64,000 bases of DNA from the NCBI GenBank assembly GCA_005790545.1, contig SXUL01000115.1, positions 27,906 to 91,905 of the forward strand. The letters run 5' to 3'. Each line of letters opens with the position of its first letter. Position 1 is the stretch's first letter. A model generated the notes under the pieces. The model was given only the letters and a program-made list of their open reading frames with translations, was not told the origin of the DNA and searched no databases. A program made the translations under genes and the position numbers. This document shows, piece after piece, positions 39,951 through 49,501 of this stretch. The stretch comes from Planctomycetia bacterium. GTDB lineage: Bacteria > Planctomycetota > GCA-002687715.

Positions 39951-40950
39951 CAACTCCCGCGGCGAGTCCCATTGTGTCAAGTACATGACTTGGCCTCGCT
40001 GCGCCACTACTGCAAGCACTGCCGACACTGAGCGCAAGGCCTTCGAGGTCGCACGCGATCACAAGCGTTTCTGCGAGCAGACCCGGAACGCGGAGGGAAA
40101 GTGTGCCCGGGGCTCGGCCTCCCGGCTGTTGGGTTCCGTGAATCTGGAGGTCCTGGGCCGCTGCGCGGGCTGCCACAAGAAAAAGCGCCTCGCGCTGCTC
40201 CAGTCGGAGTGTCCGTTCCTCACGCTCGACACGCGCGATCCGGCACGCAACGCCGAGGCCGACGGCCGCCGCAATGTTCTCCGTACCTGCGCGCCTCATT
40301 CTCTCCTGCGCGCCGCCGAGAAGGAGCGGCGGAATCCTCGTCTCCGGCGCGATCCAGAGAGCGCCAATGCCCTGTGGGCCTCCGAGCTTGTGCCCTGAAA
40401 TGGCCATCGTGAATCCGGGAAAGGCCGCACAACAAAGCTCGCCCTTGCCAGCCTCTTGCACGGCGTCCACGTGCAGGCGTGCACCCTGCGCGGCGCAGAG
40501 CGCGGCTGCTGAACGCCACGGCTGCCGCACACCGGTCTCGTTGTTGGTGGCCATCACCGCTGCGGCGCGACAGCCTTCCTTGAGCGCTACCTCCAGGTCC
40601 GCGAGACACACAACGCCATCGCGACCGGTAGCGAGTGTTCTCAGGCGCTGCTTGCGTCGCAGCGGCTCCAGCACGGACGGGTGCTCGATGCCCGAGGCTG
40701 CCGTGGGGCCCTCCCCACCCATGGCCATGTTGTTCGCCTCTGTGGCGCCGGAAGTGAACACGACGTCGCGCGGTTCCGCCGCAAACAGCGCCGCCACGTC
40801 TTCCCGGGCGTCTTCGAGAGCGCGCCGCGCCGCGCGCCCTTCCGCGTGCAACGAAGACGCGTTCGCCGCGGCGCTGAGCCACGGCTCCATCGCGGAACGC
40901 ACACGCGGCTCCATGGGCGTGGTGGCGTTGTGGTCGCAATAGATGCGCAT
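39841..40950 (-). CDS. Cysteine desulfurase, NifS/IscS family
   Basis: IYCDHNATTPMEP, SGATEANNMA, MAISGHKLGGPQGIGAL, SVGSACSSG. Confidence 0.95.
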   Translation of the reverse strand: MRIYCDHNATTPMEPRVRSAMEPWLSAAANASSLHAEGRAARRALEDAREDVAALFAAEPRDVVFTSGATEANNMAMGGEGPTAASGIEHPSVLEPLRRKQRLRTLATGRDGVVCLADLEVALKEGCRAAAVMATNNETGVRQPWRSAAALCAAQGARLHVDAVQEAGKGELCCAAFPGFTMAISGHKLGGPQGIGALWIAPETRIPPLLLGGAQERMRRAGTENIAAAVGLGVACRIARVEREERTLRLEQREALFLVAARAAAQDLQIHGTQQPGGRAPGTLSLRVPGLLAETLVIACDLEGLALSVGSACSSGAARPSHVLDTMGLAAGVVVESLRVSLSASTPEAEATRAGEIFGRMVNRMRGQR

Positions 40951-41084
40951 GGGCGTCGGTTTTCCGGAGGCGCGGTCAAGAGAACCCCGCGGCTGGCCGA
41001 AAACGATGGCGTGGTTGTACGCTGCGCGCGGCCCTTGCGGGAGTACCGCGGATTCCCCGGTACACCCGCTGAAACACATCCAAG

Positions 41085-41744
41085 ATGTCCATCCTGAATC
41101 CACGCGAAAAGAGCCTTGTTTGCAAACTCGTCTACGACGGCCCGGGGCTGGGAGGCAAGACCACGTCGCTGCGGTCGATCCACACGCTGCTGGACCCGGC
41201 TCAGGCCACGCGACCCGTGCTGCTGAACACCGAGGACGCACGCACGCTTTTCTTCGACTTCGTGCCATTCGATCTCGGAGCGCCCTGCGGACACCGCGTG
41301 CGCATCCAGGGGTTCACAGCGCCTGGTCAGGTCCGCTACAACCTCACGCGACGCTGCCTCTTGATGGGCGCTGACGGCGCGGTGTTCGTTGCCGATGCGT
41401 CCCGCGACCGCCTGGAAGAGAATCGCGCCGCGCTTGTATCCCTGCGTACCAACCTGCGCGCGAACCACCTCGATCCGGCGCACTTTCCGCTCGTACTCCA
41501 GTACAACAAACGTGACGCGAGTGACGCACTCACGCGCGAGGAGTTGGAAGCGGCTCTCAATCCGGAGGGCCTCCCCTCGTTCACTTCGAGCGCGCTCCGG
41601 GGTGAAGGCGTCTTCGACGCATTCGCCGCCGTTGTGCAGCGCATGCTCAATGTCGCCGCAAAGAAGCACGCGCTGGTTGTGGACGAACCGCTCGGAGATG
41701 TGGCCGCGCGCTGGCTCTCCCGCCTCGCGGCGCCACGCAGCTGA
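41085..41744 (+). CDS. MglA-like small Ras-superfamily GTPase
   Basis: KLVYDGPGLGGKTTSLRSIH P-loop, DFVPFDLG, LQYNKRD (NKxD). Confidence 0.88.
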   Translation: MSILNPREKSLVCKLVYDGPGLGGKTTSLRSIHTLLDPAQATRPVLLNTEDARTLFFDFVPFDLGAPCGHRVRIQGFTAPGQVRYNLTRRCLLMGADGAVFVADASRDRLEENRAALVSLRTNLRANHLDPAHFPLVLQYNKRDASDALTREELEAALNPEGLPSFTSSALRGEGVFDAFAAVVQRMLNVAAKKHALVVDEPLGDVAARWLSRLAAPRS

Positions 41745-42872
41745 TCACGTCCGGCTCGCCAGCACCTCTTCGTACAGCGCCTCCCAACGCGGCGCGATGC
41801 GCTCCATCGCAAAGTGCTCCAGCACACGCGCGCGCGCGGCCACACGCATGCTTGTGTGCGCCTCCTCGCGCACGCTCTGCACCGCCGCCGCCAGTGCGGC
41901 CGCATCATGGACGCCAACAAGACAGCCGGTCGCTCCATCCTCCACCACTTCCGGGAGTCCCCCTGCGCGATAGCCGGCAACGGGCACCCCGCAGGCCATC
42001 GCTTCGAGAGCGGCAAGTCCGAAGCTTTCGCCCGCGGAGGGAAGCAAGAACCAGTCGAGCGCTGGAAGCACGCTCTCCACGGCTTCTTGCGCTCCCAGGA
42101 AAACCGCACGCGCCCCCAGCCCGCGGCGTTCGAGATCTTCCTCGGCGCGCTGACGGTCCGGGCCGTCGCCCACCATCAAGAGCCGTGCCGGTTGTTGCGC
42201 AGCAATGCGTGCGAAGACTTCCACCACGTCACCGACGCGCTTCACGGGCCTCATGTTCGAGGCGTGGCCCAACAACAACTCTCCCTCCCTTGCAAAGCGA
42301 CGCCGGCTTGACAGCCCCTCGCGGGGCCTGAACCGCTCCGTGTCCGTACCGTTGGGAATGACGCGCGCATTCGTGGTGCATCCAAGGAGCCGGGTGGCCT
42401 CCTCTGCGAGCCACACCGAGACCGTTGTCACGGCATCGCTGGCGCCGAGGGCGAAACACACCGCTCGTCGGAACTCCGGGTGCGCGCCGAAGACGGTTAC
42501 ATCACTGCCGTGCAGGGTGGAGATGAGACGCACTCCAGCGCGGCCCGACATTGCGCGCGCCATCCAGATGGCCATGCTGTGCGGCACCGCGAAATGCGCG
42601 TGGAGGATTTCGAGTTCGTGCTCTTCCACGAGCGCTGCAAGACAAGCCGCCTCCGCCATGAGTTGCGGTGGCGTGCCCGTGGCGGGGTGCTCCGGTATTT
42701 GCGGCGCATGCACGTGCAGGCGTCCGCGCCCTGTGTAACGGAAAGGACGATCCCGGGCGATGAGATGCACGTCGTGCCCGCGCTCGGCCAGCGCAGCCGC
42801 AAGCTCCGTCGCCACCGTGCCCGAACCGCCAAGCCCTGGATGACACACGATCCCGATCCGGCGCGCGTTCAT
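41745..42872 (-). CDS. bshA: N-acetyl-alpha-D-glucosaminyl L-malate synthase (bacillithiol)
   Basis: GT4 glycosyltransferase IGIVCHPGLGGSGTVATELAAALAERGHDVHLI...RPFRY...IPNGTDTERF; adjacent to bshB and bshC. Confidence 0.92.
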   Translation of the reverse strand: MNARRIGIVCHPGLGGSGTVATELAAALAERGHDVHLIARDRPFRYTGRGRLHVHAPQIPEHPATGTPPQLMAEAACLAALVEEHELEILHAHFAVPHSMAIWMARAMSGRAGVRLISTLHGSDVTVFGAHPEFRRAVCFALGASDAVTTVSVWLAEEATRLLGCTTNARVIPNGTDTERFRPREGLSSRRRFAREGELLLGHASNMRPVKRVGDVVEVFARIAAQQPARLLMVGDGPDRQRAEEDLERRGLGARAVFLGAQEAVESVLPALDWFLLPSAGESFGLAALEAMACGVPVAGYRAGGLPEVVEDGATGCLVGVHDAAALAAAVQSVREEAHTSMRVAARARVLEHFAMERIAPRWEALYEEVLASRT

Positions 42873-43612
42873 GTTGCTGCCTGTGTGGAGGGATAACGAC
42901 CGGGATGCGCGAAGAGCGCCACCGGGTCGTCGATGCGGAGTGGCCCCCTGTGCAGGAAACCCTCCCCGAACTCCGCGCCAATGGCGTGTCCAAAGGTGCG
43001 CGCGCGAGCCTCCCACCAGGTGAAAAACTCCGGCCGCGCAATGTAGGTCGCGGGCTCGGTGCTCGCCGGGTCATGAAACTGGCTCTTGTAGGCAAGGCAC
43101 GCTTCCTTCTTGCGCGCGAAGTGAGCGCTGATGTCCACCACGAAGTCCGGTTCGCGCACGTGGTGCATGAAGGCCGACAGCACTCCGCGCGGGCGGTGGG
43201 GCTTTCCCGTGCCGAGCTTCGCGACGCCGGCGAGAAACGCGGCCTCGCGCACGAGACGACCGGTCCATGCGTGGTCCGGGTGCAGATCCTCCTCGTCCGG
43301 CGCAATGACCAGCCGAGGGCGCCAGCGCCGGATGCTCTCGATCACCCGCAGGCGTGATGCCTCGTTCAGCAACACACCGCAGTCGGACAACTCGAGTTGC
43401 TCGCGCTCTCTCACGTCGAGAAGCGCCGCCGCCGCGGTCGCCTCGCGCGCGCGTGTGGCCGCGTCACCGCGTGTGCCCATTTCGCCGCGCGTGAGATCCA
43501 CGATGACCACGCTCTGCCCGCGCGACCGGGCCGCGAGCAGTGTGCCACCCACGCTGAGCTCCACATCATCCGGGTGCGCACCGAAGGCCAGGATGTCAAT
43601 GTCTTCTTTCAT
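42869..43612 (-). CDS. bshB1: Bacillithiol biosynthesis deacetylase BshB1-like
   Basis: DILAFGAHPDDVELSVGGTLL...DLTRGEMGTRG...HPDHAWTGRLVREAAFLAG. Confidence 0.93.
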   Translation of the reverse strand: MKEDIDILAFGAHPDDVELSVGGTLLAARSRGQSVVIVDLTRGEMGTRGDAATRAREATAAAALLDVREREQLELSDCGVLLNEASRLRVIESIRRWRPRLVIAPDEEDLHPDHAWTGRLVREAAFLAGVAKLGTGKPHRPRGVLSAFMHHVREPDFVVDISAHFARKKEACLAYKSQFHDPASTEPATYIARPEFFTWWEARARTFGHAIGAEFGEGFLHRGPLRIDDPVALFAHPGRYPSTQAAT

Positions 43613-44928
43613 GGTGTTGAGGCGCTCCCCGGCCGGAAGATGACGGCCGGTCGCGAATCCAGCACATCGTAGCTCTCCAGCTCTTGCGCGGGCTCCTTGC
43701 CGATGGCCCACCAGCAGTGAGCTCGTTCCTGCGGACGGCCTCGCGGGCGAAGCCATGTGGCGAGCTCATGCACGCGCGCGCCATCGGCTGTCAGGCGCGG
43801 CCAGTCTCCGGGAGCGCTCGCGGCCAAGGCGAGCGCGATGCCTTGCGCCTTCATGAGCGCCTGCATCCGTGGCGTGACCCAAGTGATGGAGGGGCGCGGG
43901 ATGAGCGCCGGCACGGGGAGCCCGAAGACTTGGAAGAGCGCCGGGAGTTGCGCGAAGTACGCATTCTCAGCGGGGCCATTCACATGTGCCACCACCGGAA
44001 GCAGCCATTGTTGCACCAGCGGGCGCAACAACACGCCCGGTGAAAGTGCTCCCGTGTGTTCAGCCGCATTTGCCGGAAGGGCTCGCCGCACGCCCTGCTG
44101 GTCCAGCATCCAGATCTGCGCGCCGCCCCGCGGATCGACCTGAGGTGTGAAGCCTGCGCTCGTCACACGCCGCACGCCTTCGTGCGCCGCGACCGCCACT
44201 TCGGCGTGAAGCGCGTGAGCCTCCGCGAGGAACGGGCGCGCGCTCAGCGACAGCTCTGTCGCGCTTGCGAAGAGCACGGGCATGCCGTGCGGTAGCGCGT
44301 GGTAGAGCGCGCGTGTTGACCAATGCGCAAGAGACTCTCCAGCGTGGGCGTGCAACGCGGGTTGATCTGCCACACCAAGCCGCGCGAGCCAGCCCGCGAT
44401 GCGTTGCACGCACGCCGCGTCAAGCAACCGGGCCGCCAGCGGCGCGCCGTCATGATGCAGTGGCAGCCTTGCCTTCTCGAAGTCTCCGCCTGCTGGAACG
44501 AGGCCGCGATTCGCTTCACCGAGATCGTGATCCACATCGTGCACCCAGAAGACGGGAACCACTGGCCGGCCGCTGTGTTCCCGAAGCCTCTGCGCGAGCA
44601 GTGCGGCGCCGGCGCACTTGTGCAGCGCCAGCAAGGGTCCACCGAAAAGAGCAGGTTGCTGGCCGGCTGTCACCACCAACACGTCCGGACGCTGAAGCAT
44701 CTCCACCAGCCCCGCTGCGTGTAGGTTGCCGAGCGCTGTGTTGAAGACGCGGAGATGCTCCAGCACTGCTGGCTCGGGACGCGCGAGTTGCTCTGCGGCC
44801 ACTTCCATGATCCCGGCGAGATCCGGGGGGCGCGGCAGAAGCTCTGTGTGGCGCGACCGGGGTTGATGACGCAGCACCGCATCGATGCTCGTGGCCGCTC
44901 CGGGTGTGTGCTCGACACGCAACTCCAT
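43609..44928 (-). CDS. bshC: Putative cysteine ligase BshC
   Basis: VVTAGQQPALFGGPLLALHKCAGAALLAQRL and VVPVFWVHDVDHDLGEAN. Confidence 0.92.
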   Translation of the reverse strand: MELRVEHTPGAATSIDAVLRHQPRSRHTELLPRPPDLAGIMEVAAEQLARPEPAVLEHLRVFNTALGNLHAAGLVEMLQRPDVLVVTAGQQPALFGGPLLALHKCAGAALLAQRLREHSGRPVVPVFWVHDVDHDLGEANRGLVPAGGDFEKARLPLHHDGAPLAARLLDAACVQRIAGWLARLGVADQPALHAHAGESLAHWSTRALYHALPHGMPVLFASATELSLSARPFLAEAHALHAEVAVAAHEGVRRVTSAGFTPQVDPRGGAQIWMLDQQGVRRALPANAAEHTGALSPGVLLRPLVQQWLLPVVAHVNGPAENAYFAQLPALFQVFGLPVPALIPRPSITWVTPRMQALMKAQGIALALAASAPGDWPRLTADGARVHELATWLRPRGRPQERAHCWWAIGKEPAQELESYDVLDSRPAVIFRPGSASTP

Positions 44929-45644
44929 CAGACGCGCTCCGCCAGATGTACGTGCCGCAACGCGCGTGACGCGACATCAAGGTTGCCGTGGCACGAATGC
45001 CAGCGCAGCCCCGCTGCCTCCAGGAGAATGCGGGCCTCCTCCGCCGTGTACAGCCGCACGGATTCCTGCCAGCTGCGCGTCCCGGTGGCATCCCGCAGCT
45101 CCACGGTTTTCTCGACGCGCTCGCCCCGCAGTCGCCGCGTCTCCGTGATCTCGACATCCACCAGCATGCGGACGGTGCGCGGCTCAAGGTGTGCGCGCAC
45201 GTACGCGGGCTCCGCGAGGTCCAGGGCCACGATGCCGGCAGGTGCAAGGACGCGTGCAACCTCGGCCAAGACCCGTGCATCTTCGGCGCTGTTCTCGAAG
45301 TAACCAAAGGTCGTGAAGAGCAGAGTCACGAGATCGAAGCTCTGCTCCGCGAACGGGAGGCAGCGCATGTCTGCGCGCACCACGGCGCTGCCGCGCGTCC
45401 GCGCAACCCGGAGCAGCGCAGCCGAAAGATCCACGCCCAAGCCGCGCACGTTGTGCGTCTTCCAGGCATCGAGGTGACGGCCGAAGCCGCAGCCCACATC
45501 CAACACGCGACCCGCTGAGCGTTCTGGCAGGCGCCGCACCAACTCCGCTATTTCGCGGTGAGCCTGAGCTTCGTCGCGGTGCGTGTACACGCGGAGATAA
45601 TCCTCGCCGAAGGCGCGTTCGAACCAGGGCGCCTCCGCGACCAC
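44928..45644 (-). CDS. Class I SAM-dependent methyltransferase
   Basis: VLDVGCGFGRHLDAW, FDLVTLLFTTFGYF. Confidence 0.9.
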   Translation of the reverse strand: MVAEAPWFERAFGEDYLRVYTHRDEAQAHREIAELVRRLPERSAGRVLDVGCGFGRHLDAWKTHNVRGLGVDLSAALLRVARTRGSAVVRADMRCLPFAEQSFDLVTLLFTTFGYFENSAEDARVLAEVARVLAPAGIVALDLAEPAYVRAHLEPRTVRMLVDVEITETRRLRGERVEKTVELRDATGTRSWQESVRLYTAEEARILLEAAGLRWHSCHGNLDVASRALRHVHLAERV

Positions 45645-45645
45645 G

Positions 45646-46539
45646 TCACGTTCTCCGCTGCAAGGCCACGTCGAGCTCGCTGCGCATCTTCTCCGCCGCA
45701 GCGCCGATCATTCCGCGCCAGTCCGCGGGCGCCGCGCTGGACCCCCACGGGAACGTGACGGACCGGCTCGCCGTGACGATCGCGCCCAGGCCATCGGCAT
45801 CGAAGCCGCCGACAACATCAGCAGCGCCGGCCCCCTGCGCGCCGTAGCCAGGCAGCAAGAGCACGCTGCCGGGAAGCTCCGCGCGCAAGGCCACGAGATG
45901 AGCCGGCCACGTTGCGCCAACCACCGCGCCCACCGGGCCATACGCCTCCCCGCTCCTCTCGTTCCAGCCGCGCACCAGGGCCGCCACATGCGCACTAATC
46001 GTCTTTCCGTCGCTGACGAGATCCTGCAACTCGGCGCTGCCCGGGTTGCTCGTCTTCACAAGCACAAAGATCCCACCGCCGTGTTGTGTTGCCGCCTTCA
46101 CGAAGGGTTTGACACCGTCGCCGCCGAGGAACGCGTTGACCGTACAGGCATCAGCCAGCGGCGAGAACTCCGCGCCCCCAAGCCAGGCTTCCGCATAGGC
46201 CTCAGCGGTGGTTCCGATATCGCCACGTTTCACGTCCGCGATCACCAGCAGGTCGCGCGCGCGTGCAGCAGCAATGACGCGCTCGAGAGCCGCCACCCCG
46301 GGGCTGCGCAAACGTTCGAAGAAGGCTGCCTGCGGCTTGACCGCCACGGCGACATGTCGCACGGCATCGAGCACGCCAACACAGAACTCCTCGAAGGCCG
46401 CGGCCTGCGCCACAGCGTCGCCCCGTGCAGCTCCCCGGAGCGGTGCTGGAAGCGCCTCGAGGCGAGGGTCCAGTCCGACACACACCGCGGATTTCTTCGC
46501 ACGCATGGCCTCGTGAAGTCGTGCTGCAAATGGTTTCAT
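45646..46539 (-). CDS. pyrF: Orotidine-5'-phosphate decarboxylase
   Basis: VCVGLDPRLEALP, LLVIADVKRGDIGTTAEAYAEAWLG. Confidence 0.95.
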   Translation of the reverse strand: MKPFAARLHEAMRAKKSAVCVGLDPRLEALPAPLRGAARGDAVAQAAAFEEFCVGVLDAVRHVAVAVKPQAAFFERLRSPGVAALERVIAAARARDLLVIADVKRGDIGTTAEAYAEAWLGGAEFSPLADACTVNAFLGGDGVKPFVKAATQHGGGIFVLVKTSNPGSAELQDLVSDGKTISAHVAALVRGWNERSGEAYGPVGAVVGATWPAHLVALRAELPGSVLLLPGYGAQGAGAADVVGGFDADGLGAIVTASRSVTFPWGSSAAPADWRGMIGAAAEKMRSELDVALQRRT

Positions 46540-47123
46540 GCTCGTGGCTCCGCGCACAGGCGGAGAAAGTTCTTGGCGATCTCGTTCCCGTGTTCCGACA
46601 GGAACGACTCCGGATGGAACTGCACGCCGTACAACCGGCGCGCGGGCCAACTCAGCGCCATGATGGTCGACGGATCCCCAGCAACGGTTGCATCACAGGT
46701 CACGGAGTCTGGCAACGTGGATCGCTCCACGATGAGCGAATGGTAGCGCATGACCGTGCAGGGGCTCGGTACCCCGGTGAAGATGCCGTCTCCACAATGC
46801 TCGATCTCGGATGTCTTGCCGTGGCGCTGTTCCAAGGCGCGAACGACGGCGGCTCCGCACGCGCTGGCAATGATCTGCATTCCGAGGCAGACACCGAGAA
46901 TCGGTATGGCTCCATTGCTCTGGCGCACCAGTTCCATGCCGATACCGCGTTCTCCTGGCGCGCCTGGGCCCGGCGAGAGAACAATGCCGACAGGCCGCAT
47001 GCTTGCGACGTCGGCAAGGTTGGTGCGGTCGCAACGCTGTACCAGGACCTTGGCGCCTGCCGCCTCGAGAAGATGCGCGAGGTTGTGCGTGAACGAATCG
47101 TAATGATCGAGAAGGAGCAGCAC
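46536..47123 (-). CDS. pabA: Anthranilate/aminodeoxychorismate synthase component II (glutamine amidotransferase)
   Basis: LLLDHYDSFTHNLAHLLE, ILGVCLGMQII, GVQFHPESFLSEHG; trpG versus pabA not distinguishable by eye. Confidence 0.92.
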   Translation of the reverse strand: MLLLLDHYDSFTHNLAHLLEAAGAKVLVQRCDRTNLADVASMRPVGIVLSPGPGAPGERGIGMELVRQSNGAIPILGVCLGMQIIASACGAAVVRALEQRHGKTSEIEHCGDGIFTGVPSPCTVMRYHSLIVERSTLPDSVTCDATVAGDPSTIMALSWPARRLYGVQFHPESFLSEHGNEIAKNFLRLCAEPRA

Positions 47124-47129
47124 GCTGGA

Positions 47130-48323
47130 TCAGACCTTGGGCCAAGCCTCGAACAGTTTGAGCAGAATGCTGTCGAGAAGCCAGAGCCCGTCGTGAGTCA
47201 GTCGGAGATTCTCCGAGTCTTCGTGCAACAGACGCGCTCTCGTTAGATCGGTCAGTATCTCCTTGCATCGTCCTGCCGTGTTGAAGCCGGTGCGTTGATC
47301 GAGTTCTTGAAGGCTCACACCCTCTGCCGTCCTGAGGCCGCTGGTGAGACACTCCATCCAGTCTTCTCGCGGGCCGAGAATGTCTTCCTCTTCAACAGGT
47401 CTTGTGCCGGCCTCGATGGCCTCGATGTAACGCGTCGGTGAATTCACATTGCGGGTCCGCCGTTTCCCGATGCGTCCCCATGCCCCAGCACCCAGACCGT
47501 AATACTCAAGGTTGCGCCAGTAGTTCAGGTTGTGGACCGACTCTTGTCCTTCGCGGCTGAAATTGGATATCTCATAGAGATGGAACCCGGCCTTGTTCAG
47601 ACGCTCACATGCGAGCGCGAACATACGCCGCACAGTTTCCTCAGGGCAAACACTCATTCTACCCTGGCGCAACGCCTCGAAGAATGGTGTTCCCTCCTCA
47701 AACTGGAGTGCGTAGGCGGAGAGGTGTTCCGGTTCGAGCTCGAGCAGTCTCTCCAGGTCCTGCAGCCAGTCCTCTTTACTCTGCCACGGCTGTCCGTAAA
47801 TCAGGTCCAGGTTGATGCGCTGAATACCGGCTTTACGCAGCACGGCGACACTTTCACGAACATCTTCAACGCTGTGCACACGGCCCAGTTTCGAGAGGCG
47901 CTCAGGGTCCATGCTCTGAACCCCCATACTCACACGATCAACGCCAGCAGAGCACAACGCCTCAACGTGATCTCCCGTCAGAGTTCCCGGATTGGCTTCG
48001 ACTGTCCACTCTCGCAAGTGTCCGCGTTCCACCATTGAACCAATGCCTTGCAGGAGTCTCCGGAATTCTGCTGGCTCCAGTTCCGTGGGTGTTCCTCCTC
48101 CGATGTAGATGCTGGAAACCGTATGCCCATGCTGTGTGAGCATGGTGTTCGTTTCACGCAACAAGGCACTGACATAACGCTCCTGTTCTGCTCGAGAGCG
48201 TCCAGCAGCCGAATTGAACGCGCAGTATTCACACTTCCTGACGCAGTAAGGAACATGCACATACAGGGCCGGGAAGAGCGTGGCTTCTCGGCTTGCGCTG
48301 GGTGTCGTGCGCGCGCTTGTCAT
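47130..48323 (-). CDS. hemW: HemW-like radical SAM protein
   Basis: LYVHVPYCVRKCEYCAF (CxxxCxxC), YIGGGTPTELEP, NLDLIYGQPWQ, NLNYWRNLEYYGLGAGAW. Confidence 0.92.
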   Translation of the reverse strand: MTSARTTPSASREATLFPALYVHVPYCVRKCEYCAFNSAAGRSRAEQERYVSALLRETNTMLTQHGHTVSSIYIGGGTPTELEPAEFRRLLQGIGSMVERGHLREWTVEANPGTLTGDHVEALCSAGVDRVSMGVQSMDPERLSKLGRVHSVEDVRESVAVLRKAGIQRINLDLIYGQPWQSKEDWLQDLERLLELEPEHLSAYALQFEEGTPFFEALRQGRMSVCPEETVRRMFALACERLNKAGFHLYEISNFSREGQESVHNLNYWRNLEYYGLGAGAWGRIGKRRTRNVNSPTRYIEAIEAGTRPVEEEDILGPREDWMECLTSGLRTAEGVSLQELDQRTGFNTAGRCKEILTDLTRARLLHEDSENLRLTHDGLWLLDSILLKLFEAWPKV

Positions 48324-48677
48324 GAGAGGATGGTTTTATATTGAAACCGCAGTCATCATAGACGTGAGTGAAAGTTCGTGGAGAAGCGAGATGGCGCGCG
48401 CAAAACAACGTTCAAAGAGCGGAAGAAGCAGTTGCGCGTGTTCCACGAAAGATGAGAGTGGAATGTTCAATAGTGGTGTCGGTCATCTGTCGCCGCACGA
48501 ACAAAGCGAGGTGAAGGACGCTTGTCGGACGCGCTCTCCGGAAGAAGAAGGAATGTTCCAGTCGGAAGCCAGGCCTCATACCGGCAGGAAACGGACTGCA
48601 ACAGAGCACCAAGGCTGGGACGCGACAGGTGTCTTCCGGCGTGCGCACAACCAAAACTTGCAATCGTTGTTGATAAC

Positions 48678-49481
48678 TCAGTCGACCATCACGGCGCGCA
48701 GGCGTTCCAGAGTCAGCATCTCGATCTGGCGCACGCGTTCGCGCGTCAGTCCGACGAGATCACCGATCTCCTTGAGGGTTCTCGGGGCCTCTCCATCCAG
48801 GCCGAAGCGCAGGCGCAGGATGGTGGCTTCGCGTGGCTCCATGCCAGCGAGCAATTGTTCAACCTCTTCGCTTTCCGCGAGGGCGAGCAAGGCTTCGTCC
48901 GGTGTTGGCTGCGAGGTGTCGCGCACGAGATCAGCCGAGGAGTTGTCCGGCTCGATGGGAATGGGCTGAGCCATGCCCTGAGCGGCGGCCATGGCGCGCT
49001 CGATGCCGTTCACGTTGTCCACAGGAACCTCGAGCGCCGTGGCGAGCTCTTCTTCTGTGGGCTGACGCCCGAGCTTCTCGGTGAGGTCGCGCTGTGCGGT
49101 GCGCAGGCGGTTGATCAGTTCCATCATGTAGGAAGGGATGCGCACGGTTTTCACCGTGTTGGTGAGAGCGCGTCGGATGGACTGCTTGATCCACCAGGTG
49201 GCATAGGTCGAGAAGCGGCAGCCGGCGTTCGGGTCGAACTTCTCGACACCTTTGATCAACCCCATGTTGCCCTCTTCAATGAGGTCCATGAAGCTCATGC
49301 CGTGGTTCACGTAACGCTTGGCAATACTCACGACGAGCCGGAGATTGGAGCGGATCAGGAGGTCACGGGCCTCGAAATCTCCAGCCTGGACTTTGCGCGC
49401 AAGCCGAACCTCATCCGCCGGGCCGAGCAGGTCCACCGTGTTGATCTCACGGAGATAGATGTTGAGCGTTGCGTCGGCCAT
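48678..49481 (-). CDS. RNA polymerase sigma-70 family factor lacking region 1.1
   Basis: LNIYLREINTVDLL, LIEEGNMGLIKGVEKFDPNAGCRFSTYATWWIKQSI, LGLTRERVRQIE type region 4.2. Confidence 0.95.
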   Translation of the reverse strand: MADATLNIYLREINTVDLLGPADEVRLARKVQAGDFEARDLLIRSNLRLVVSIAKRYVNHGMSFMDLIEEGNMGLIKGVEKFDPNAGCRFSTYATWWIKQSIRRALTNTVKTVRIPSYMMELINRLRTAQRDLTEKLGRQPTEEELATALEVPVDNVNGIERAMAAAQGMAQPIPIEPDNSSADLVRDTSQPTPDEALLALAESEEVEQLLAGMEPREATILRLRFGLDGEAPRTLKEIGDLVGLTRERVRQIEMLTLERLRAVMVD

Positions 49482-49501
49482 GGCGAGTGTGCCCTCATGC
49501 G

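Noticed and set aside
48324-48677. Known structured RNA (RNase P, tmRNA, SRP RNA) in the gap before the sigma factor
   Set aside because: None of the diagnostic conserved segments of these RNAs were seen on either strand by eye.
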